This document shows, piece by piece, positions 40,495 to 51,691 of a DNA stretch of 64,000 nucleotides. Position 1 is the stretch's first letter. Each line of letters begins with the position of its first letter. The notes below the pieces were generated by a model that ran no database searches, was not told where the DNA came from, and saw only the letters and a program-made list of their open reading frames with translations. A program made the translations under genes and the position numbers. This DNA is from DATFVA01 sp963721075 (GTDB lineage Bacteria; Bacteroidota; Ignavibacteria; Ignavibacteriales; Ignavibacteriaceae), in contig CAVRHV010000023.1 in NCBI GenBank assembly GCA_963721075.1, positions 186,001-250,000 of the forward strand, given 5' to 3'.

Positions 40495-42621
40495 ATGAAA
40501 AAAATGTTACTTTTTCTTTTTCTTTTTCTTATGATAATTTCTGCGACAGCTTTTGCCCAGAATTATCCGCACGTATCGATCAGGGATATCCAGTATGTAA
40601 ATCAGGATACTCTGAGTAGTTGTGAAATTCCATCTCCTTTAGCTGGTGACACAGTAAATATAACCGGCGTAGTAATGGTTGCTCCCTATAGAGATGCAAA
40701 TCCGGACAGCGGTACAACATTAATAGCAGGAGCACCTGCATTAATTCTTCAGGATACCGCAGATACAGAGTGGTCGGGAATACTTGTTAGATATCCTAAT
40801 ATGCCGGCTGGAAATCCATTCGGACTGATAGACACCGGTTACGTCGTTAATGTTACGGGAGTCGTTGTTCCATATTTTAATACCACTGAGCTGGATCTTA
40901 TCGAATTTGATGCTTCGGGAGTTGTTGGTTTCATGCAGAGACCTCAGCCGATACATCTGACGATGGATTCATTAGCGGTAACCGGAGATATTCAAGGATT
41001 ATGTAAAGGAGCTAAGTGGGAATCCATGTTTGTTGAAGTTGATACAGTTACAGCTTCAACTGGTGGAATTGGTACGGGTTCCTATATTATTTCTGATGAA
41101 AATAATACCCAGGTCGTAATCGGAAATCAATCGTCTTATTTCAGAAATGCTGCCGTTCCTGTTCCGGGTACCATCCTGGGTAAAGTTGTCGGTTATATTC
41201 AGAACAGGGATAATTACGGAACTACATCATATGCAAATCTGATTAACCCGACTTATCCCGGAGATGTTGAAGTTGCTTCATTTTCTCCCTCTGTCTCAAA
41301 TTTAGTTCGCGATCCTGCTAATGTTGGTTTCGGCGTCCAGGTTACTGTTTCTGCTGATATCGTTGATCCTGACGGTTATATTGCTTCTGCTAAATTGTAT
41401 TACAGAAAGAATTCAGGGGCAAACGTTATAGTCACATTGGACAGCACAAGCGGAAACACCTGGCAAGCTGTTCTGCCTGCTCAGAATGATTCGTGTGTTA
41501 TTAGTTATTTTATCTGGGCTCAGGATAATTCAGGTTTAGAAAGCGTGTATCCAGCCGATACTGCCAGGAGCAGATATTTCTATCTCGTATTACCCAACAG
41601 ACCTCTTAACATAAGGGACGTTCAATACAGTCCTTTTGGCGGTGGATATAGTGCTTTTTCAGGGTATGAAGTTACTGTGACCGGAGTTGTTACAGCGGAT
41701 ACCTCAGATATTAACGGTAACGAAACAGGAACCCTCACAGGACCCCAGGTTTATATCCAGGACGGTCAGGGACCATGGAGTGGTGTAAGAATTAATGGTA
41801 CAGAAGTTCTTGCACTTAACAGAGGCGATGAAGTTACAGTAACCGGTACAGTCAGTGAGACCAACGGACTGACTACAGTTGGAGGAATTAATAGTAGTTC
41901 TAATATCACTGTTAATTCAACCGGTAATACCTTGCCAACCGCTGAAGATCTGGAGACTTCGGTTATTGATGATGAAACAAATGGAACTGTTGCAGCTGAA
42001 CAATGGGAGGGTGTGCTAGTTAAATATTCAAACCTTACGGTTACTAATGAAAACGCTGACGGCGATCCCGGTCCCGATGAGGGAAGCGGCGGAAACCGTA
42101 ATTTTGGTGATATTCTTGTAGCCGACAACAGCGGTTCAGATACGCGTATCGATCTTCAGGATGGAAACCACGATTACAATAACTGGTGGTTCGCAGGTCA
42201 GGATACACTTCCTCATTACGTCAGCAATGGATCGACCTTCGAATCCATTACCGGGGTTGTATACTATGCTTTCAGCAATTATAAACTGATTCCCAGAAAA
42301 AATGCTGACATAGTAGGATTCGTTACAGACGTGAAGGACGAAGCTAATTCTCAGCCTTCCGCATATCATTTGAACCAGAACTATCCTAATCCGTTTAACC
42401 CGAGTACTGTTATTTCATATTCTATTCCTAAAGCCGGCATGGTTACGGTTAAGGTGTATAATATGCTCGGTCAGGAAGTACAGACCCTTGTTAATCAATT
42501 TCAGACGCCGGGTAATCACCAGATTACCTTTAACGGAAGCTCTTTAAGTTCCGGTGTATATTTCTACAGAATAAACTCTGAAAACTATAATATGGTTAGG
42601 AAGATGGTTCTGTTGAAGTAA
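40495..42621 (+). CDS. T9SS-secreted protein with OB-fold-like repeats
   Basis: About 708 aa, intact. GAGGTG at 40486 favours ATG 40495 (MKKMLLFLFLFLMIISATAFA signal peptide) over ATG 40483, which overlaps the previous stop. Two segments look like the OB-fold domains found in secreted nucleases of the YhcR type (GDTVNITGVVMVAPYRD near 50; VTVTGVVTADTSDINGNETG near 400), separated by an Ig-like domain (DPDGYIASAKLYYRKNSG). The C-terminus is a type IX sorting domain with QNYPNPFNPSTVISYSIP. No catalytic domain is recognised; nucleic-acid or sugar binding is possible. A strong hairpin follows. Confidence 0.83.
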   Translation: MKKMLLFLFLFLMIISATAFAQNYPHVSIRDIQYVNQDTLSSCEIPSPLAGDTVNITGVVMVAPYRDANPDSGTTLIAGAPALILQDTADTEWSGILVRYPNMPAGNPFGLIDTGYVVNVTGVVVPYFNTTELDLIEFDASGVVGFMQRPQPIHLTMDSLAVTGDIQGLCKGAKWESMFVEVDTVTASTGGIGTGSYIISDENNTQVVIGNQSSYFRNAAVPVPGTILGKVVGYIQNRDNYGTTSYANLINPTYPGDVEVASFSPSVSNLVRDPANVGFGVQVTVSADIVDPDGYIASAKLYYRKNSGANVIVTLDSTSGNTWQAVLPAQNDSCVISYFIWAQDNSGLESVYPADTARSRYFYLVLPNRPLNIRDVQYSPFGGGYSAFSGYEVTVTGVVTADTSDINGNETGTLTGPQVYIQDGQGPWSGVRINGTEVLALNRGDEVTVTGTVSETNGLTTVGGINSSSNITVNSTGNTLPTAEDLETSVIDDETNGTVAAEQWEGVLVKYSNLTVTNENADGDPGPDEGSGGNRNFGDILVADNSGSDTRIDLQDGNHDYNNWWFAGQDTLPHYVSNGSTFESITGVVYYAFSNYKLIPRKNADIVGFVTDVKDEANSQPSAYHLNQNYPNPFNPSTVISYSIPKAGMVTVKVYNMLGQEVQTLVNQFQTPGNHQITFNGSSLSSGVYFYRINSENYNMVRKMVLLK

Positions 42622-42629
42622 TAATATTT

Positions 42630-42684
42630 TTCCGGTCAGCTGCTGACTTTAATTATAGTTTTGCAGGCAGCTGACCGGAAGCCT
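42630..42684 (+). terminator. Long-stem hairpin, probable terminator
   Basis: TTCCGGTCAGCTGC (42630-42643) pairs perfectly with GCAGCTGACCGGAA (42667-42680), followed by GCCTTTT. It separates the two secreted-protein genes from the lipoprotein/TonB operon. Confidence 0.8.
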
Positions 42685-42775
42685 TTTAATGGTGAAAAGT
42701 TGTTCACCCGGATTATTCACCATTAAATACTTTTACAACCTGATCCGGGAATTATATTTTCAAAGTTTGATTATA

Positions 42776-44354
42776 ATGAATTCAATCAATAAAATAATTA
42801 TTCTGCTTATACTTGGAACTTTAGTAATAAGCTGCAACGAATCTCTTGTTGATAATCCTGTGGGCAACAAATCTCCCGATACTTATATTTCTCTTTTCCC
42901 TGACAGTTCAATAGCTCAGCAGAGAAGCAGACTGAAAGTAAGCTGGTGGGGTGATGATCCTGACGGGTTGATTGTGGGATACTACTTTAAATGGGAAGGA
43001 ATAGATTCTTCCTGGACCTTCACTACAAGAACAGACAGTTTATTCAGTCTGCCGATTGGAACATCAGATACAACTTACAATTTCCTGGTATCGGCTGTTG
43101 ATAATTCCGGAAACGGAACGTATGACGATCAGGTGGTTCAGAATAATATAAATTACGGACCTGAACCTTTCGTTGATGCGAATGGGAACGGAAAATACGA
43201 TAGCGGCGAGAAATTTTACGACATAGGTGTAATTGATCCTACTCCGGCAAGTTTGAATTTCCCTATAAAGAATTCTCCTCCTGAAGTTGCCTGGAATCCA
43301 TTAACCGTTATACCCGATACGTCTTTTCCGGTGATGACTTTTGCCTGGAATACCGATGATCTGGATGGTGCCGAAACAATTGTTAATATAAATATATCCT
43401 TAAATGACACTACAAATTTTGTGGCGCTTGACGGAAACGTGAATCTCGTAACTCTCGTTCCTGTTGATTTGAATTCCTCCACTCCGGAAATGAAGATACT
43501 TATAAATGGTTCCGAATCTAATCCCCTGACTGAAAGACTTCAGGGCATTGTTTTGAATGACACAAACAGAATTTATATTCAGGCTAAGGATTTATCAGGG
43601 GCTTACTCGAAAATGATTTCTCTGCCGGATTCCGGTCATACCTGGTATGTTAAAAAACCAAATGGTAATTTGCTGATTGTAGATGATTTTCCGACGATTA
43701 ATAACCAGATAACTTCATTTTATAATAATGCGTTCAATACTATCAATGGAGGAGCATTAGCAGGTAAATTTGAAGTATATGATTTTCAGAAAACACCCCT
43801 GCCGTTTCAGAATGTTACTTTTCCTCAGACGATTAAGCTGTTTAAATATCTTTACTGGTATTCAAACTCAACTCCGCATCTGTCATTGTTAAGCCTTGTG
43901 ACTAATAATTTTATTGATCCGAACGGACACAACGGCAAGATTATGTTTTCTATGACATTTGCAGATTCATCTGCAGACTTTGCTGTAGATGCCCCAACAC
44001 TGAGATTGTTTCTGCCGATTGACTCGCTCGGGCAAAGAAGGAGTATTCCGTTTGTATTTGCACCGGCAGATATAGTTCCGGTTTCCCCTGAAAATCAATA
44101 CCCGGCTCTGCGGACAACAGAGACTTTGGGAAGTGTGAGAACGTTTTATTCAGCTTCCACATCTCAGACAGTGTATAATATTGTCGGGAACGGACCAACA
44201 GGTTTGCATGTTGATGGACCGATTGCTTTTATAAATAATGACAAACGCTTATTCTTTATAGGCGTTCCTCTGCATATCGCTAACGGCGGCAGATATGAAT
44301 GTTAATCAACTTTTGGAAAAAGTATTCTTTGATGAATTTGAGATAGTACCATGA
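42776..44354 (+). CDS. Surface lipoprotein of unknown function, frame broken near its end
   Basis: About 525 aa. ATG 42776 gives a signal peptide with lipobox VISC (IIILLILGTLVISCNES). Ig/FN3-like region (SWWGDDPDGLIVGYYFKWEG), a calcium-loop-like segment (DANGNGKYDSGEKF), then an unrecognised C-terminal half with an LLIVDDFP motif. The frame as written stops at 44305 (GGRYEC), but shifting by one base near 44283-44300 gives ADMNVNQLLEKVFFDEFEIVP and a TGA at 44352-44354 that overlaps the next ATG as ATGA. That tight overlap supports the longer version and coupling to the TonB receptor. Confidence 0.75.
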
Positions 44355-47191
44355 TATCCTTTTTACAGTTAAAAACTAAATCAGTATTCTTTTTTCTGGT
44401 CCTCATTCTGTCAGGAAGTGCTTTAGTCTTTGGTCAGGGTAAGGGTAATCTGATCGGGCAGGTTACAGATGCTAAAACCGGTGAAGAGCTTCCGGGGGTT
44501 AATATTATATTAAAGGGTACTTACTATGGTGCCGCGACAGATATAAACGGAAAGTTCAGAATAAACGGAATTTCAGAAGGCGGATACAACATACAGGTAT
44601 CTCTTATCGGATATAAAACCGTTGAATATACAGGTTATGAAATTTCCGCAAATAAAACCAAGGAATTAAATGTTAAACTTGAAGAAACAGTCTTAAGTCT
44701 CGGACAGGATGTTGTTGTGGTCGGGGAAAAACCCCTCATGGATGTAGAAGAAACCCAGAGCAAAAGGAGCGTTTCGAAGGAAGATATTGAAAAGTCAATT
44801 GTAGAAAATATTACAGACGTCGTAACCCAGCAGGCCGGAGTTGTAAAAACTGATAATACAATTCATATCAGGGGTGGGAGGTCGTATGAGAATGCATTTC
44901 TTCTCGATGGTGTGAATGTTCAGGATCCGTTATCCGGAACAGGGTTCGGACTTGAACTTAGTGCCAACGCAATAGAGGAAGTTGAGGTAATCACCGGCGG
45001 ATTTAATGCAGAATACGGACAGGCTACTTCAGGTGTTGTAAATGTTAAAACACGGGAAGGCGGCGACAGCTACAGAGGGTATGTGTCGTATAAAAGGGAT
45101 AATCTCGGAAATCCTCAATCAAACCATGTATTCAATGTGAATATCGCAGAGGCAAACCTTAGCGGTCCGGAACCTATAACATCTACAATTCTTCCGGCAA
45201 TCGGCATTAAAATACCTGGTGAAGTTTCCTTTTTCGGCAGCTTTCATGCAGGATTCAGTGATGGTATTACGCAGGGCTATTACAAACCCACGGCTAAACA
45301 GCTTTACTCATCGACATTCGGCGGAACACGTTTCGCTCCGGAATCTGAAAACAGCTGGTTCTGGCTCGGGAAGATATCATACAAACCTGTCCCTACTTTA
45401 AAGTTTGTTTATTCATATAATCAGTCTGTGGATATAAATCAGAACTCGCAGTCATTGCAGACAAATCTTGAGTACGTTGAGCCAAGCCCCGGGATATCAA
45501 TATGAATTTCAGAATATCCTCGACCAGGCTAATACCTTTACTCATAACAATGAATATAATTCATTTACTATGACCCATACTTTAAATGCAAAAACTTTTT
45601 ATGAATTAAAGTTAAATCATTTCTATACTAACCTCAGAGCAGATGCAAACGGAAATAACTGGTATCAGTACACTCAGCCTCAGGATATTGTAAACTTTCC
45701 GATAGAATACTACAATCAGAACAGGGATACTGTGGGAGTGATTCCGGGTGATGGTTTCTGGGATGTCGGTAATCCGAGCACCTGGCGTGATCACTTCTTC
45801 AGCGAAACTTCAATTAAAGGTGACCTGACAAGTTTCTTTGACGAAAAGAATAAATTTAAAGCAGGATTTAACCTTCAGTTCCAGGACATGCAGGTTGTTG
45901 ATATATATAAACCATGGGTAGGAACACTCTGGGATTGAATAATGATATCTACAGGGTATTTCCTGCACAGGGAGCATTCTATGCCCAGGATAATATAAAC
46001 TTCAGCGGTATGATCTTAAACTTCGGACTACGGCTGGATTACTGGTTCCCGGGTAAATATGTCGATGATGCAGTAAAAAATCCGGATGTTATAACCATAC
46101 CTGATGAAATACGTCAGCGCTATCAGGATGACACATTTTCCTGGTTTGGGGGAAGAAGGTTTAAAGCGAGATTAAGTCCGAGACTTGGTATCTCGCATCC
46201 GGTTTCAGATAACCAGACTCTTTTCTTTTCATACGGTCATTTCAGTAAATGGCCGAACCCCCAGTTTGTATATGCAAAACTGAATCCCTTAAATGCACAG
46301 TCGTCATTTCAGAAGTTCGGAAATCCTGATTTGAATCCTGAAACAACTGTCGCTTATGAACTCGGACTGAAAACTCAGTTTACGAATGATGACGTTTTAA
46401 CGGTAACCGCTTATTATAAGGATATATTTGACTACGTAACCACAAGGACGGCTAAAATAAATTCTGCACGTTTTGTTACACAAAGCTTTATAACATATGT
46501 CAATTCTGATTATGCCAGGTCGCGTGGACTCGAAATAGAATACAAAAAAAGAATAAATAAATGGTTTACCGGTGATGCTTCAGCTTCTTATGCCATTGTA
46601 ACGGGTAAAAGTTCTTCACCGGATGAGGGTGTACTCGTTGCAGAGGGAACTTTGAATGAGAATATAAAAGAATCTTATCTTTCATGGGACAGACCATTGA
46701 CAGTAAATGTTACCACGAATTTTTATGTTGAGAAGGATAATGCTCTGTTCGGTTTTGGAAACGGGATTCTGGATGATTATAATGTTTATGTCCGCTTGTT
46801 CTATCAATCAGGAAAAAGATATACTCCTGCGGTGTTTACCGGGAGCTATAGTGCAGACGGAAAGCCGGAGTATGATTATATTCAGAATGACAGGTATACT
46901 AAGATAGGTGATAACTGGTTCTGGGTTGATCTGAATTTTGAAAAATTTATTGATATAAGCGGTCTTCAGTTCTCTGTATCAGTTGAGGTTAATAATTTAT
47001 TTGACACAAAAAATTCGGCTATTATAAATCCTGTAACCGGCAAAGCATATGAAACAGGCGACAATGTCCCGATCTCCTGGAATGATCCCCGGTACCCGGA
47101 TTTACAGGCTCCGATTTCTCCATATCCTTATAATCCGGCAAGATACTTAACCAGAAGAAATGTGAAACTTGGAGTCAGTCTGAGGTTTTAA
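44351..47191 (+). CDS. TonB-dependent receptor with carboxypeptidase-like N-terminal domain, frame broken twice
   Basis: About 946 aa merged. Signal peptide ending ALVFGQ, a CarboxypepD_reg-like domain (LIGQVTDAKTGEELPGVNII), a plug (TQQAGVVKTDNTIHIRGGRS, GGFNAEYGQATSGVVNVKTR) and a large beta-barrel ending KLGVSLRF with the terminal Phe. Break 1 lies near 45480-45505 (extra base, possibly in the CCCC run before GGGATATC). Break 2 lies near 45925-45945 and is the opposite kind (one base missing, perhaps a shortened T run before GAATAATG). The barrel matches receptors found next to PorV-like proteins in Ignavibacteria. Substrate unknown. Flanked at both ends by overlapping or adjacent genes of one operon. 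Confidence 0.87.
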
Positions 47192-47193
47192 TA

Positions 47194-48171
47194 ATGAAAA
47201 AAGCAATACTTATTATATTTCTACTTACAAGTTTTTTTGAAACAAGAGCGCAGTTATTTCCTGTGCTCGGCGGCCAGCGGGCAGGAATCTCAACGGCACA
47301 GTTCCTGAAGATCGGTGTAGGCGGAAGAGCCTCAGCTCTAGGGGATGCATTTGTTGCAATAGCAAATGATGCTTCTGCATTATACTGGAATCCGGCCGGG
47401 TTATCGCAATTTCAGGATAATGAAATATTCTTTTCCCATAATGAATGGGTTGCGGATATAAACCACGATTTTATCGGTGCCGTCTATCATCTTGATGCCA
47501 ATAATTCATTTGGTGTGGCTCTTACATCATTGTCGATGAAAGATATGCCTGTTACCACAGAATATGCTCCGTTTGGAACAGGTGAATATTTTGGCTTCGG
47601 AGATCTTGCAGTGGCAGTTACGTATTCACGGAAGATGACAGATCAGTTCAGTTTCGGCGGCTCGGTTCGTTATATCGAGGAAACACTGGATAAACTGAAA
47701 ATGCGCGGAGTTATGATTGACCTGGGTACTTACTACTGGACCGGATTGGGTTCAACGCGTTTCGCGGTTACGGTTTCCAATTTTGGAAATCAGCTGGCTC
47801 CGGATGGAGATGTGGTGCTGGTAGGCAGAAGAAAAGTTTCGGAATGGCAGTCGTTTTCACCTCCAACGGTATTCCGGATAGGATTTGCGTTCGAGCCCTA
47901 TGAAGATGATATTAATAAATTAACCACTGCCATCCAGCTCAATCATCCGAACGATAATAGCGAGAACGTGTCAACAGGATTTGAATATACATGGAAACAG
48001 ATGTTCTTTCTGAGGGGAGGTTACAAGTTTAATGTGGATGAACAGAACTATACTTTCGGAGCAGGATTAAAGGTACCTATTTCTATTGCTCAGTTTACCT
48101 TCGATTATGCCTATTCTAATTTTTCAAGATTAGGTTCTGCTCACAGATTTTCAATTATACTCGGTTTATAA
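47194..48171 (+). CDS. PorV/PorQ family outer-membrane protein
   Basis: 325 aa. Signal peptide, then the family hallmark VGGRASALGDAFVAIANDASALYWNPAGLSQ (here ALGDAFVAIANDAS) and a beta-barrel with terminal aromatic residues. PorV shuttles type IX cargo from the translocon to the attachment complex; related proteins are also linked to TonB receptors. Its position 3 bases after the receptor and before two secreted proteins suggests a dedicated export or surface-assembly role. Confidence 0.85.
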   Translation: MKKAILIIFLLTSFFETRAQLFPVLGGQRAGISTAQFLKIGVGGRASALGDAFVAIANDASALYWNPAGLSQFQDNEIFFSHNEWVADINHDFIGAVYHLDANNSFGVALTSLSMKDMPVTTEYAPFGTGEYFGFGDLAVAVTYSRKMTDQFSFGGSVRYIEETLDKLKMRGVMIDLGTYYWTGLGSTRFAVTVSNFGNQLAPDGDVVLVGRRKVSEWQSFSPPTVFRIGFAFEPYEDDINKLTTAIQLNHPNDNSENVSTGFEYTWKQMFFLRGGYKFNVDEQNYTFGAGLKVPISIAQFTFDYAYSNFSRLGSAHRFSIILGL

Positions 48172-48173
48172 AA

Positions 48174-49256
48174 ATGAAAAGAAATTTATTGATTCTATTT
48201 TCTGTTTTTCTTCTTATACAGGGATGCGACCGGAAATTCAATGTTGATCAGCTGATTGATCCGAATACAAGCAGTGGAAATATAAGCGGTGATACGGTTT
48301 ATGTTCAGTTGAACCCTGCATGGGAAGGTTTTAATAATCCTCAGGATATAATGGTGGGAAGAGAACCTTTTATCTATGTTGCTGATACTGATAATGACAG
48401 AGTTGTTATGTTAAACCTGGACGGAGATATTCTGGGGACAAGAGCTGTTAAACATCCGGTTGCGTTAGCTCAGGATTATAAGCTGAATCTGTTTGTATGC
48501 GCTAAGATGGATACTGTTGTTTCTGGACAGGCACTGACTTTGAGTGCTGTATATAAAATAAATATGCTCGCTGCTGGTCATAATATAGCTGACGCACCTG
48601 CAAAAATGATATTGCCTCGTTCCAATTCAGATATAAACAATTCCGACAGAGAATATACAGGAGTGGCTGTTTTCTACGATAATTCCTATTTCGTTGCCAG
48701 AACCGGTCCCAACAACAATACATTAATTGATCCTGATAATTCAATACTTTCTTTTGTAGTAAAAGAATTGCCGGACGGGACAGAGAAAGATTCATTGAGG
48801 GGAAGAGTAGGAAATATTGATCCGATAGGAGCCGGTGTTCTCTCAGCATATGGATTAAGTTCTATCATATCCTTTAATAAGACAAATTATGATGTAATTA
48901 CTACTCTCACCGGGAATACAAACTTCAAAGTTCAGTGGCTCCAATTTGTAGATACGAGGGATTATACCGGATATCTGAATTATATATCGCCGCAAAGCTC
49001 TGAACTAATGACTCCTAACAGGTTTGAGAAGCCGGAAGGAGTAACACTGGATAATGCTCAGAATATCATTGTGGCAGATATGGCAAAAGACAGTGTGTAC
49101 AGATTTAATCCGTTCGGTGATCTTCTTCAGGCATTCGGAGGCAGCGAAGTTTTTGATAAACCTTCAGGCGCAGCTTACTTCAATAAAACATTATATATAG
49201 CAGATTCGGGGAATAACAGAATATTAAGATTCATATTATCAACGGACATTAGATGA
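48174..49256 (+). CDS. NHL-repeat lipoprotein
   Basis: 360 aa, intact. Lipobox LIQGC near residue 18. Beta-propeller NHL-like repeats are visible: FIYVADTDNDRVVMLNLDGD near 65, NIIVADMAKDSVYRFNPFGD near 300, and TLYIADSGNNRILRF at the end. NHL propellers bind proteins or carbohydrates. The stop overlaps the next ATG (ATGA), so it is coupled to the PLD-type gene. Confidence 0.85.
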   Translation: MKRNLLILFSVFLLIQGCDRKFNVDQLIDPNTSSGNISGDTVYVQLNPAWEGFNNPQDIMVGREPFIYVADTDNDRVVMLNLDGDILGTRAVKHPVALAQDYKLNLFVCAKMDTVVSGQALTLSAVYKINMLAAGHNIADAPAKMILPRSNSDINNSDREYTGVAVFYDNSYFVARTGPNNNTLIDPDNSILSFVVKELPDGTEKDSLRGRVGNIDPIGAGVLSAYGLSSIISFNKTNYDVITTLTGNTNFKVQWLQFVDTRDYTGYLNYISPQSSELMTPNRFEKPEGVTLDNAQNIIVADMAKDSVYRFNPFGDLLQAFGGSEVFDKPSGAAYFNKTLYIADSGNNRILRFILSTDIR

Positions 49257-51551
49257 CAAAAATACTTACCATACTCTTAGTACTGTTCACCACACTTACA
49301 TACTCACAGATACCTATCGCTGATGCCAGGGTTAACGACTCAAATGGTTCGCCCCAGCTGCTGGGACAATCAGTAACAGTCTCAGGCATTGTAACTTCCT
49401 CCAGTCAGTTTGGAACGAGCGGGGCGGCATCAATACAGGATAATACAGCCGGGATGTGTGTGTACGGAACTGGTTTTCCGACTTCAGTTAATATCGGCGA
49501 TTCAGTAGTCGTAACTGCGGTACTTACCCAATACAACGGGCTTGCAGAAATGAGTTTCAATGAACCCGGAGCCTCTTTTGATGTGATTTCATCCGGTCAC
49601 CAGGTTGATCCTGAGGTAATTACCATAAATGATGTGCTGACTCAGGAATGGAACGGAGTGGAACAGTATGAAGGAAAGCTTATACGTTTGAACAATGTAA
49701 CTATTTCGGGTTCGGGTAATTTCGCTGGCGGTTCAAATTATCCCATAACAGATGCAACAGGTTCTTCAGAGATACGCATATGATAATGATGTTAATTCAA
49801 TAATAGGTACCCCTATCCCTTCCGGTGAAGTTGATATTATTGGAGTACTTCAGCAATATGATAATTCGCCCCCTTATAGTGCCGGGTATCAGCTGCTTCC
49901 GCGTTTTATTGGTGACATAGTTGATGACGGTGCTCCTTTAATTCTTAACCCTGTCTTTGCTTCTGATATTGACACATCTTCTTTTACCGTATATTTCAAA
50001 ACAGCAAGAAACGGCAACAGTCAGGTTAAATATGGATTTACTCCCGCACTTGAGATGGATTCCGTCATAATAAATGATGACACTACATTTCATGCTGTTC
50101 CGGTTACAGGACTTCAGCCGTTCACTCAATACTATTTCAAAGCTATCTCTGATAATGCCGTGGGCAGAAGTGAAAGTTCACTTCAGAATGTGACCACTGC
50201 ATCAAATGATACCAGTATCGGCAGTATGCATGTTTATTTTAATTTCCCGGTTGATACTACAGTGGCCATACCCGGTAATTCGGCTCATGGGAACAGCGAT
50301 TTTAAATCACTTCTCATTCACAGAATAAACGAAGCGAATTACTCGATTGACCTTGCATTATACAGTTTCTTCGGAATGCAGGATGTTGCTGATGCGCTCA
50401 TACTTGCTAAAAACCGCGGGGTAAAAGTAAGGGTGGTTTATGACGACAGGACTATACAGAATAGTATGCAGGCTCTGCTGGATGCAGGTATCCTGATGAG
50501 TCAGCGCCCTTCAAACCTGAGCGGGATAATGCATAATAAGTTTTTTATTTTTGACGCACGGGATACAATTGCCTCCAATGACTGGCTGTGGACCGGTTCA
50601 TGGAACGTAACTTCAACTGAGCTTAACTGGAAGAACAATGTGGTTGAAATTAATGACCCGGCATTAACGGAGGCTTACCAGACAGAATTTGAAGAGATGT
50701 GGGGAAGCGATAATGATTTTCCGGATCCGGTAAATGCAAAATTCGGAAGTCAGAAAACTGACAATACACCTCACTTCTTTAATATTGGTGGAAGGGATGT
50801 GCAGCTTTACTTTAGTCCTTCTGATGGTACTACCAGCAAGATAATAAATACAATTAATACTGCTAATCAGAGCATTTATATGTCTCTGTATGTATTTACC
50901 CGGGATGATATTGAACAGAATATTCATGTACGTTATCTCAGTGGTATTACAGATATTAAAGGTGTAATTGACCAGATAAATGCATCCGGATCTGAATTTA
51001 CAAATCTGTCGGCATACGCAGATATGTGGCATAATCTTTCACCGACGCTTCATCACAAATACGGTATTGTTGATGCATCAGCACCGGAAAGTTCACCTTA
51101 CGTAATTACCGGTTCACATAACTGGTCGTCCGCCGCAGAAAATGATAATGACGAGAATACACTGATTATCCAGGATCTTGATATTGCCAATCAGTATATG
51201 CAGGAATTCAAGAAGAGATACAATGATGCAGGAGGTACGGGAGAGTTTATTGTTCCTGTTTCTGTGGAAGATAATCTGGTTAAAAATTTCAACTACACGC
51301 TTTACCAGAATTATCCTAATCCCTTTAATCCCGTTACTACGATAAGGTTTCAGGTGCCCGTAACTGAGAAGGTAGAATTGAAGATATACGATATGCTGGG
51401 TAGGGAAGTAATGACCCTTTATAATAAGGTCGCTCCTGCGGGAATTGTGGATGTGGATTTTAATGCCGGGAACCTGGCAAGCGGCATTTATATTTACCGG
51501 ATCAAGGCAGGGGATTTCATCTCGGCCAAAAAGCTTATGCTGCTGAAATAA
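49253..51551 (+). CDS. T9SS-secreted OB-fold / phospholipase D-type protein, frame broken once
   Basis: About 765 aa merged. Signal peptide, then an OB-fold-like domain (SVTVSGIVTSSSQFGTSGAA), an FN3-like domain (TARNGNSQVKYGFTPALEMD) and a PLD domain with two HKD sites: IMHNKFFIFDA (near residue 425) and LHHKYGIVDA (near 600), each with a following GSWNV/GSHNWS motif. The C-terminus is a type IX sorting domain (NYPNPFNPVTTIRF). The break near 49765-49785 sits exactly at a TGA: EIRI, then one base skipped, DNDVNSIIG. HKD enzymes with an OB fold are often extracellular nucleases, so a surface nuclease is the best guess; phospholipase is the alternative. Confidence 0.85.
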
Positions 51552-51565
51552 GTCTTATTTTTTAC

Positions 51566-51597
51566 CTAAAAACCCCGGATTTGACCGGGGTTTTTAG
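51566..51597 (+). terminator. Rho-independent terminator
   Basis: CTAAAAACCCCGG (51566-51578) pairs with CCGGGGTTTTTAG (51585-51597) around a 6-base loop, with a T run in the descending arm. It ends the surface operon before atpD. Confidence 0.93.
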
Positions 51598-51628
51598 TTT
51601 ATAAGCTGAATTCTGTATACAGTTTTTA

Positions 51629-51660
51629 TTTGTAAAATCTTGGTCAAATCCTTAAATTTG
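51629..51660 (+). promoter_or_regulatory. Bacteroidota-type promoter of atpDC
   Basis: TTTG at 51629-51632, 20 bases, then TAAATTTG at 51653-51660; an almost exact match to TTTG-N19-TAnnTTTG. It lies 31 bases before the atpD start. Confidence 0.65.
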
Positions 51661-51691
51661 TAGACTAAATTTCTAAGAATAAGGAATAATA

